NCBI RefSeq assembly: GCF_001601815.1
Contig: NZ_LUKG01000004.1
Coordinates: forward strand, 41,052-80,435
DNA length: 39,384 bases
Direction: 5' to 3'
Origin: Flavihumibacter sp. CACIAM 22H1
GTDB taxonomy: Bacteria > Bacteroidota > Bacteroidia > Chitinophagales > Chitinophagaceae
Below are positions 18,727 through 26,271 of this stretch, piece by piece (position 1 is the stretch's first letter; each line of letters begins with the position of its first letter). Position numbers and translations under genes: made by a program. A model generated the notes under the pieces. It ran no database searches. It was not told the DNA's origin and saw nothing but the letters and a program-made list of their open reading frames with translations.

Positions 18727-20286
18727 ATGACAACTACTATAAAAAAATCAATGTTATTGCTGGCAGCAGCTTTCAGTTTGGGAGCCTGCTCCAAGTTTGA
18801 TGAAATCAATACAAATCCCAACCAGGCAACACAGGTAAGCTCGGCTATGCTGGCTACTAATATGATCCTGAATATTACCCGGTCTGATATCAATACCACC
18901 AAGGCCTTTATGCAGCCCTATTTACTGGGTAAATACCTTACCTGGGGAGAAGGCCAGGAGGCCAATCAGTTCAACAAGTTCGGTCGAACTAATTTTAACC
19001 GCCTCCCCTTGCTGCGTAATGTTACACCAATGGTGAATGCTGCACCGGATGAGGGATTGCGTAAATCCTATGAGGGATTGGGATATTTTATCCGGGCCTG
19101 GCAGTTTTTTTATACCACCATGCAGGTCGGCGATATTCCCTACAGTAAGGCAATTAAGGGCGAATCGGAGAGTATTATTCAGCCGGTTTATGATTCTCAA
19201 CGCGATGTGTTTATCGGTATTCTGAATGAATTGGACCTGGCCGACCAGTTATTGGCAGAGGGTACCAATTTCAGTGGAGATCCTATTTACGGAGGTAAAA
19301 CCGATAACTGGAGAAGAGTGGTGAACAGTTTTCAATTGCATGTACTGATGCAGCTGTATCGCAAAACAAGCGATGCCGGGTTGAATGTAATCAATCGGTT
19401 CAAAGAAATTGTACAGAATCGTCCACTGATGCGGAATTTTGCAGACAATTTTGCCCTGACATATAATGCCACCGCGGGGCAAAATTATCCCTGGTCAGAT
19501 GTGCCCGCAGGATCCAATCCCAACGTGCGTTCGAATTATACCATGTTAACCGCCACCTTACTGAATCCGTTAAAAGCCCTGCAGGATCGCCGCCTTTTTT
19601 ACTACGCAAAACCATCGCCAGTGCAACTGGCCGCGGGAAAAACCGCCAGCGACTGGGATGCATATATCGGAGCTGAACCATCCAATTCTTTTTCTTCATT
19701 GCAGATTATGCGGAATTCGAAAGACTATTCCGATTTCAATAATCGCTATACCAACCTGGTAAATGCTGAACCGGTAAGTATGTTCAGTTATGCAGAACTT
19801 CAGTTTATTCTTGCCGAGGCCAGTTTAAGAGGGTGGATCAATACCGCCACTCCCCAGGAATTTTATTCGGCGGGTATTCGGGATGCCATGCGCTTTACCG
19901 CCAATTTCACCCCTGATATTGCAGATTATCATCACAATATGAAAATGGATGATGCCTATATTTCAGCTTATCCGGAAACGGAAGGGGTTGCTTTGCAGGG
20001 TAGTATGGAAGAGCAACTGGAGCAGATAATACTGCAGAAATACCTGGCCGGTTTTTTACAGGGCTCTAATAATACGGCCTGGTATGAGAACCGTCGCACT
20101 GGTTATCCTGTATTTGTGTTGAATCCGGGAACGAACCTGAATATTCCTTCGGATAAGTTTCCGGTTCGCTGGTTGTATCCGTCGAACGAATTGAGTTATA
20201 ATACCCGTAACCTGGATGCTGCTGTGCAGGCACAATATGGGGGAAATGATAATGTGAACGAAGAAATGTGGTTACTTAAGAATTAG
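18727..20286 (+). CDS. SusD/RagB-family (SusD_2-like) lipoprotein
   Basis: Lipobox [34 protein letters not shown]; downstream of susC. Confidence 0.94.
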   Translation: MTTTIKKSMLLLAAAFSLGACSKFDEINTNPNQATQVSSAMLATNMILNITRSDINTTKAFMQPYLLGKYLTWGEGQEANQFNKFGRTNFNRLPLLRNVTPMVNAAPDEGLRKSYEGLGYFIRAWQFFYTTMQVGDIPYSKAIKGESESIIQPVYDSQRDVFIGILNELDLADQLLAEGTNFSGDPIYGGKTDNWRRVVNSFQLHVLMQLYRKTSDAGLNVINRFKEIVQNRPLMRNFADNFALTYNATAGQNYPWSDVPAGSNPNVRSNYTMLTATLLNPLKALQDRRLFYYAKPSPVQLAAGKTASDWDAYIGAEPSNSFSSLQIMRNSKDYSDFNNRYTNLVNAEPVSMFSYAELQFILAEASLRGWINTATPQEFYSAGIRDAMRFTANFTPDIADYHHNMKMDDAYISAYPETEGVALQGSMEEQLEQIILQKYLAGFLQGSNNTAWYENRRTGYPVFVLNPGTNLNIPSDKFPVRWLYPSNELSYNTRNLDAAVQAQYGGNDNVNEEMWLLKN

Positions 20287-20304
20287 GCAACCGGGCTGTA
20301 TATA

Positions 20305-20346
20305 AACCTGCAAACCGGGTAAATTCCCGGTTTGCAGGTTCTTTTT
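20305..20346 (+). terminator. Strong intrinsic terminator
   Basis: Perfect 15-bp stem AACCTGCAAACCGGG-TAAATT-CCCGGTTTGCAGGTT followed by CTTTTT, just after the susD stop. Confidence 0.92.
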
Positions 20347-20357
20347 GGGGGAGGTGC

Positions 20358-20388
20358 TTGCAGGTATGAAATTTCTATATTAGCTTTG
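20358..20388 (+). promoter_or_regulatory. Bacteroidota-type primary sigma promoter
   Basis: TTG (20358-20360), 20-nt spacer, TAGCTTTG (20381-20388) matching TAnnTTTG; upstream of the 20410 ORF. Confidence 0.6.
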
Positions 20389-20409
20389 TAATTCAAAGTA
20401 CTTTTTAAA

Positions 20410-21663
20410 ATGCTAGTTAATATGAGAAATGAGATCCTGGCCAGCCTGGATCAGCCGGATCAGCTGGAGAAATTATACCGTTCCAACAAGGCGGGTTTTA
20501 AAAAATCTTTTGCAGAATTAGAGGAGGCGCAGATGGATCGGCAATTGGCTGCCTGCTGGAAGGCCCGTTTATTCTACCAGCCGGAGGAGCGGGAGCGGTT
20601 CACTGGCAAGGAACTGGTTAGGGTATTAATACTGGTAGTACTGGCCGGTTTGCTGGCAAGGATCCCGGATATATTTTCCATAGAGCAGGAGTTTTATTTT
20701 TCCCGTAACCTGGGATTTATTTTGTTTCCGGCATTAATGCTGTTTTTTGGCTGGAGGCAGGCATTGCCGTTGCATAGGCTGGCAGGGGTGGGTATAGCTT
20801 TGCTGGTTTCCCTGGTTTTTATTAACCTGTTGCCGGGCACGGCAACTACAGATACAGTGGTGCTTTCCTGCATACACCTGTTATTATTTTTATGGTCTTT
20901 ATTGGGGTATGTATTTATCGGAGCTAAAGTGGGGGAGGCAGAAAGCCGGCTTGATTTTCTACGCTATAACGGCGATCTGGTGGTTATGACTACCCTGCTG
21001 CTGATTACGGGGGGTATTGTTACCGGGGTAACGATTGGTTTATTTTCCCTGATCGGTTTTCAGATTGAGTCCTTTTATTTTAAGAATATAGTAGTTACCG
21101 GTTTGCCAGCCGCGCCTATTCTTGCAACCTGGCTGATTCAGAACAATCCTCAACTGGTGGGGAGGGTATCTCCTGTGATAGCAAGGTTGTTTAGTCCGGT
21201 TGTTTTGCTGATGTTATTGGTTTATTTGGGAGCGATTCTTTATTCGGGAAAAGATCCTTATAACGACCGGGAATTCCTGGTACTCTTTAATGGCCTGCTG
21301 ATTGGTGTACTGGCTATCCTGTTTTTTTCCGTGGCGGAAAAATCGGGGCGCGAAAAATCGTTGGTGGAAAACTGGATTTTATTATTGCTGGCCGCCAGTA
21401 CAGTGGTAGTGAACTGCATTGCTTTATCTGCCATTCTTTTCCGGATTGCAGAATGGGGAATAACCGCCAACCGGGCTGCAGTTTTAGGTGGTAATCTGCT
21501 GATTTTACTGAATCTTGTACTTGTTACCGTGCAGTTGGTAGCAGTGGTACGGAAAAAAGCTGACTTCAGCCTTGTGCGGATGGCCATTGCAGGGTATTTA
21601 CCCGTTTATATTGCCTGGACAATTGTGGTAACTTTTCTGTTTCCGTTTTTTTTCAGGGTTTAA
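20410..21663 (+). CDS. Multi-pass membrane protein, DUF4153-like
   Basis: Soluble N-terminus followed by many hydrophobic helices; resemblance to DUF4153 proteins is by eye only. Confidence 0.65.
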   Translation: MLVNMRNEILASLDQPDQLEKLYRSNKAGFKKSFAELEEAQMDRQLAACWKARLFYQPEERERFTGKELVRVLILVVLAGLLARIPDIFSIEQEFYFSRNLGFILFPALMLFFGWRQALPLHRLAGVGIALLVSLVFINLLPGTATTDTVVLSCIHLLLFLWSLLGYVFIGAKVGEAESRLDFLRYNGDLVVMTTLLLITGGIVTGVTIGLFSLIGFQIESFYFKNIVVTGLPAAPILATWLIQNNPQLVGRVSPVIARLFSPVVLLMLLVYLGAILYSGKDPYNDREFLVLFNGLLIGVLAILFFSVAEKSGREKSLVENWILLLLAASTVVVNCIALSAILFRIAEWGITANRAAVLGGNLLILLNLVLVTVQLVAVVRKKADFSLVRMAIAGYLPVYIAWTIVVTFLFPFFFRV

Positions 21664-21701
21664 AGTAATTTGGAATATTCATTCCAAATTACTTATTTTT
21701 G
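21663..21701 (+). promoter_or_regulatory. 14-bp-arm palindromic operator candidate overlapping a -33/-7 promoter of the tetR gene
   Basis: AAGTAATTTGGAAT-ATTC-ATTCCAAATTACTT (21663-21694); TTTG (21669-21672) and TATTTTTG (21694-21701) match the Bacteroidota -33/-7 pattern. Confidence 0.72.
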
Positions 21702-21705
21702 CACG

Positions 21706-22263
21706 GTGGATAAACGTGAACAGATTATATTGGCGGCAATGAAGCTGCTTTGTGAAAAGGGGGTACAGGCTACGCCGATGTCGGCAATTGCGAAGGCTGC
21801 CAATACCGGAATGGGCACCATCTACAATTATTTTCCTACCAAGGAAGCCCTGATAAACGGGATTTATCTGCATATTAAAACCGCCGAGATCTTGGTAATG
21901 GATACTGCGCTGGATGAAACCAAATCACTGAAGCTGCGCTTTTTTCATTTTTATACGGCATTTGTTCACTACTACCTGAAATACCCGTACAGCTTTGCTT
22001 TCATGGATCAGTTTCACAGCTCTCCGGTAATTTTGGAAGAAACAAGGGAGGCGGGTAAGGCGAATTTTTTGCCGGTGATCGAATTATTAACGGACGGGCA
22101 GAAACAGGGGCTAATCAAAGAGATGGAACTGGAATCGCTCTTACAGTTTTTATCGGGAACGATTAACACGTTTGTACGTTGGTTGCAAACAAAGCCGGCA
22201 AAGCAACGGGAAGTTTTGTTGAAACAACAGTTGCGCATGGTTTGGGATGCCATAAAGGAATAA
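21706..22263 (+). CDS. TetR/AcrR-family transcriptional regulator
   Basis: DKREQIILAAMKLLCEKGVQATPMSAIAKAANTGMGTIYNYFPTKEALINGIY is a typical TetR N-terminal HTH. Start uncertain: GTG 21706 chosen; ORF track uses TTG 21670 inside the palindrome. Confidence 0.92.
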   Translation: MDKREQIILAAMKLLCEKGVQATPMSAIAKAANTGMGTIYNYFPTKEALINGIYLHIKTAEILVMDTALDETKSLKLRFFHFYTAFVHYYLKYPYSFAFMDQFHSSPVILEETREAGKANFLPVIELLTDGQKQGLIKEMELESLLQFLSGTINTFVRWLQTKPAKQREVLLKQQLRMVWDAIKE

Positions 22264-22277
22264 AAATTTTTTGCTGA

Positions 22278-23450
22278 ATGACTGGAATGAATGTTCAGTC
22301 CAGATTGAAAAAGAGCAGGGTGGGGGCTCAGCTTATAGCAATAATAAAACGCATTATGATAGTTCTATTTTCATTGATAATCGGGCTGGTTCTACTCGGT
22401 TTAATTTATTTGCAGCAACCGATTTTTGGTAAATCGGCTTCCGGGAAACGGTTAGAGCGGATGAAAGCATCCCGACACTACCGGGATGGAAAATTCCAGA
22501 ATCTTCGATTTACTCCTTCGCTGACCGAAGGGTATTCGATGCCTGGCGTGTTGTTTGATTTTATGTTCAGGAAAGTGCCGAATAAAATTCCGGCGAAAGC
22601 GCTGCCCTCGGTTCAGACCGATGTAAAAAATCTGCCGGCAGATAGCAACCTGCTGGTATGGTTTGGGCATTCATCTTATTATTTACAGGTAGAAGGGTTG
22701 AAGATACTGGTAGACCCGGTATTTAGTGGAAACGCATCTCCCATCCCCGGCACTACCAGGGCATTTGCAGGAGCCAACGGGTATGGTGTGGATGATATGC
22801 CAGAGCTGGATTATTTATTGATAAGCCATGATCATTATGATCACCTGGATTATGCAACTGTAAAAGCGCTTCGTTCGAAAGTGAAAAAAGTAGTAACGGG
22901 ACTTGGTGTTGGTGCGCATCTTGAACACTGGGGTTATTTGCCCGAACAGTTGATGGAGATGGATTGGGAGGAGTCGATCGAGTTGGAAAAAGGAATACGG
23001 TTGCATGCGCTTCCGGCCCGCCATTTCAGCGGGCGGACCTTTTCCCGGAATACAACCCTTTGGCTGTCTTTTTTATTGGAAACCGCGGAAAAGAAAATTT
23101 TTCTGGGGGGTGATAGTGGGTATGATACACATTTTGCGGAAATAGGGCATCGCTTTGGGCCCATTGATTGGGCGATCCTCGAAAATGGCCAATATAATCT
23201 CGCCTGGCAGGCCATTCATTGTTTACCGGAGGAAGTACTAAAGGCAGCCTGCGATCTGAAGGCGAAGCAGGTAATACCGGTACACTCCTCCAAGTTTTCC
23301 CTGGCGCCGCATAGCTGGGATGAACCGCTCCGGGAGGTCAGTCGCCTCAATAAAAACTATGGCATAAACTTGCAGACTCCCCGGATTGGTGAACCCGTTT
23401 ATCTCAACCAGCAGGAACCGATGTATTCGGCGTGGTGGCTGGAATTGTAG
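22278..23450 (+). CDS. Membrane-anchored MBL-fold hydrolase (NAPE-PLD/RomA-like)
   Basis: N-terminal TM helix; WFGHSSYYLQVEGLKILVDPVFSGNASPIPG; LLISHDHYDHLDY; FLGGDSGYDTHFAEIG. Confidence 0.87.
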   Translation: MTGMNVQSRLKKSRVGAQLIAIIKRIMIVLFSLIIGLVLLGLIYLQQPIFGKSASGKRLERMKASRHYRDGKFQNLRFTPSLTEGYSMPGVLFDFMFRKVPNKIPAKALPSVQTDVKNLPADSNLLVWFGHSSYYLQVEGLKILVDPVFSGNASPIPGTTRAFAGANGYGVDDMPELDYLLISHDHYDHLDYATVKALRSKVKKVVTGLGVGAHLEHWGYLPEQLMEMDWEESIELEKGIRLHALPARHFSGRTFSRNTTLWLSFLLETAEKKIFLGGDSGYDTHFAEIGHRFGPIDWAILENGQYNLAWQAIHCLPEEVLKAACDLKAKQVIPVHSSKFSLAPHSWDEPLREVSRLNKNYGINLQTPRIGEPVYLNQQEPMYSAWWLEL

Positions 23451-23508
23451 GTGTCAGATACTTGTTGCCAATGTGTTCTAACGTGAGGCTAAAAGATGGC
23501 CGACATTG

Positions 23509-24516
23509 CTAGAGTAGAATATTGTTCTGAGCTGTGAGCGGAGCAGGTAAATTCGTTTCATCCAGCATATCGCGCAGGTCAATTTCTATCAGGCGGCTTA
23601 TTTGCGTGATAGGAACATCGTTGGCACTTCCTTCAAATGGATTCACCGAACTTTCTCCAACCGTATCAAGTGTGTGAAATGCCCAGGTTACGATCACTGA
23701 AAACGGAATATTCAGCCAAAGGGTATAGCCTTCCAAAAATGTTCCTTTGCCAAGGTTTTCAAAATCACGAATAGCACCAAAAGGAACCAGTACTACAAAG
23801 ATCAGTAAGAGGTAGGTTGCAATGGAAGAAAAATTTCTGGGATAGGGAAAGTTCTTAATGCGCTCTGCTCTACCCTGGTGCTCGGTTAATTGAATAAGCC
23901 GTTGTTGTAATTGTGTCCACTGGAAATCATTGAGGGTATTGGACGCGCGTAATTTCGACAGCTCTGCTGATTGCAGGGCACTTAATTGGGTCGCTTTATT
24001 TTTTTTGCCGGTAATATATATCCATTCTTCCTGGGAGAGATAAGGTTGCAGGGAGGTTTCCAGCGACTGCTGTTTTTCCGGAATCTGATAATGTTCGCCC
24101 AGGAACTCCTGGTTGTTTTGGCGTTGCATATTTTCCCATGGCCGGGGCTCGCGGAGTTGGTAGCGCAGGGCAGTCAGCCAGGCGAAATGCCGGTAAAAAA
24201 TCTGTTTTACAAAAGGCGCATCTTTGCCACCCAATGCATCGCGCAGGGTATAGGCAAAACTCCGGCTGTCATTTATGATAGCGCCATAGATTTGCCGCGC
24301 TTCCCATATCCGGTTATAACTGGCATTATTTTTAAAACCGACGATAAAAGCAACGGCGGTACCTAAAATTGCAATGGGCTGCCAGGGGAGTGCGATAAAA
24401 CGCGCGCCGAAAGCGAACGCAACGGTAGGCGCTGCTGCCAGCAGTATCATCCAATAGGTATCTCTCCTTGTCCATTTGAAAAACTCCAGTGGGGTATAAC
24501 GGGTTCCTGTATGCAT
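23509..24516 (-). CDS. Bestrophin-family (UPF0187) chloride-channel-like protein
   Basis: FKNNASYNRIWEARQIYGAIINDSRSFAY; four hydrophobic segments; FEGSANDVPITQISRLIEIDLRDMLDE. Confidence 0.9.
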   Translation of the reverse strand: MHTGTRYTPLEFFKWTRRDTYWMILLAAAPTVAFAFGARFIALPWQPIAILGTAVAFIVGFKNNASYNRIWEARQIYGAIINDSRSFAYTLRDALGGKDAPFVKQIFYRHFAWLTALRYQLREPRPWENMQRQNNQEFLGEHYQIPEKQQSLETSLQPYLSQEEWIYITGKKNKATQLSALQSAELSKLRASNTLNDFQWTQLQQRLIQLTEHQGRAERIKNFPYPRNFSSIATYLLLIFVVLVPFGAIRDFENLGKGTFLEGYTLWLNIPFSVIVTWAFHTLDTVGESSVNPFEGSANDVPITQISRLIEIDLRDMLDETNLPAPLTAQNNILL

Positions 24517-24532
24517 AGCCTAAAAATACCGA

Positions 24533-24594
24533 TTAGACGTCAGATACCAGTTAGACTGGTATCTGACACCTGTTCTAACACCTGTCTGACGTCT
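24533..24594. repeat. Nested palindromic intergenic element
   Basis: Inner perfect 13-bp arms GTCAGATACCAGT-TAG-ACTGGTATCTGAC (24539-24567); outer 10-bp arms AGACGTCAGA (24535-24544)/TCTGACGTCT (24585-24594); ACACCTGT repeated at 24566 and 24578. Confidence 0.85.
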
Positions 24595-24611
24595 TTCCCG
24601 TAAATTCAAGT

Positions 24612-26225
24612 ATGCATCATATACTTATCGAATACCTTTTTATGGTCCTGGTTATTTTAGGACTCGTACTGTTCGCCAATAAAATAAAGATCGCCTACCC
24701 GATTATCCTGGTTATCGGCGGATTGATACTTAGTTTTACCGAGCAGTTTTCCCATATCGGTATCAACCCAGAAATCGTTTTTCTGATCTTCCTGCCACCC
24801 CTTTTGTATGAAGCCGCCTGGCAAACTTCCTGGAAAGAATTCTGGAAATGGCGCCGGGTAATAACCAGTTTTGCCTTCCCCATCGTAATTATTACCTCTA
24901 CCATTATCGCCTTTTTTTCCAGTGCCTATATCCCCGGATTTACCCTGGCCCTAGGGTTCTTACTAGGTGGCATTATTTCGCCACCCGACGCGGTTTCCGC
25001 TACCACCATCATGCGCCAGGTAAATGCCCCCAAATCACTGGTCAGTATAATCGAAGGGGAAAGCCTGCTGAACGACGCATCCTCCCTGATCGTTTTCCGC
25101 TTTGCGCTGGCTGCCGTTCTTACCGGCCAGTTTGATTTCAAAGAGGCTACCCTCAGCTTTTTCCTGGTAATCATCATGGGCGTATTTATTGGTCTGTTGA
25201 TCGGGTTACTGATTTATCTCCTCCACCGCTTCCTGCCCCTTACCCCCAGCATTGAAACAGTACTTACCCTGATTACCCCTTACGCAATGTACTATGCGGC
25301 AGAACACTACCATTTTTCCGGTGTACTAGCCGTTGTCAGCGGCGGACTCCTACTGTCCAGCAAGCGACAGGAAATGCTTAACTACCAAAGCAGAATACAG
25401 GGCGTTAATGTATGGGGTAACCTGGTATTTGTATTCAATGGGTTTATTTTCCTGCTGATCGGGTTACAATTGCCGGTCATTACCGACGATCTCGGTACCA
25501 TTAACCTAAGCTCCGCTATTGCCTGGGGAATCGCCATTTCTGCGGTCCTCATTTTAACAAGGCTTGGGTCTTCTTTCGGTGCCGCGGCCTTCACCCGTTT
25601 TATCAGCCGCTTTATTACGGTAGCAGATGCAAATCCGGGCTGGAAAATGCCGCTTATCGCCGGGTGGGCCGGAATGCGGGGTGTGGTATCACTGGCTGCA
25701 GCACTGTCCATTCCGGTGATGCTTCCCAACGGAGCCCCCTTTCCCCTCCGAAACCTGGTGCTCTTCATCACGTTCGTGGTTATCCTCATTACCCTTGTTT
25801 TCCAGGGCCTCACCCTTCCCTGGCTGATCCGTAAAATTAATGTGAGCGATAAATACAACAACCTTGCTGAAGCTGAACAAAACCTGCTTATCCAAAAAAA
25901 ACTGGCCATCGTTTGCAAAGAACACCTTCGGACCCGGTACGAGAGAGACTCCCTGCATAATCCTTATGTGTCCAATCTTTTGGCTAAACTTGAAACCGAT
26001 CTGCTCCACTTCGAAAACCCGGCCAACGCTTCGCAACAGCCCGAATCTAATGCCTTGCTGGGATTTCACCGGATACAGCTCGACCTGCTGACAGTTCAAC
26101 GAAATTACCTGGCCCATATCAACCGGAAAGATGAATTCGACGAAGAAATTATCCGGAATTATTTTTCCCTGCTCGATCTTGAAGAATACCGAATCCGCGA
26201 AAGCCAGCTCACCCTTTTACGGTAG
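24612..26225 (+). CDS. CPA1-family Na+/H+ antiporter
   Basis: FLIFLPPLLYEAAWQTSW, GGIISPPDAVSATTIM, IEGESLLNDASSLIVFRFAL, AGWAGMRGVVSLAAALSIP. Confidence 0.94.
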   Translation: MHHILIEYLFMVLVILGLVLFANKIKIAYPIILVIGGLILSFTEQFSHIGINPEIVFLIFLPPLLYEAAWQTSWKEFWKWRRVITSFAFPIVIITSTIIAFFSSAYIPGFTLALGFLLGGIISPPDAVSATTIMRQVNAPKSLVSIIEGESLLNDASSLIVFRFALAAVLTGQFDFKEATLSFFLVIIMGVFIGLLIGLLIYLLHRFLPLTPSIETVLTLITPYAMYYAAEHYHFSGVLAVVSGGLLLSSKRQEMLNYQSRIQGVNVWGNLVFVFNGFIFLLIGLQLPVITDDLGTINLSSAIAWGIAISAVLILTRLGSSFGAAAFTRFISRFITVADANPGWKMPLIAGWAGMRGVVSLAAALSIPVMLPNGAPFPLRNLVLFITFVVILITLVFQGLTLPWLIRKINVSDKYNNLAEAEQNLLIQKKLAIVCKEHLRTRYERDSLHNPYVSNLLAKLETDLLHFENPANASQQPESNALLGFHRIQLDLLTVQRNYLAHINRKDEFDEEIIRNYFSLLDLEEYRIRESQLTLLR

Positions 26226-26271
26226 TTGTATCCCGAAACTTGTAACTAGTTTTACGGCCCGGAGGAGCAGT

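Noticed and set aside
25382-25918. 178-aa minus-strand ORF inside the antiporter gene
   Set aside because: Antisense shadow of a clear CPA1 antiporter; low-complexity basic composition typical of spurious ORFs.
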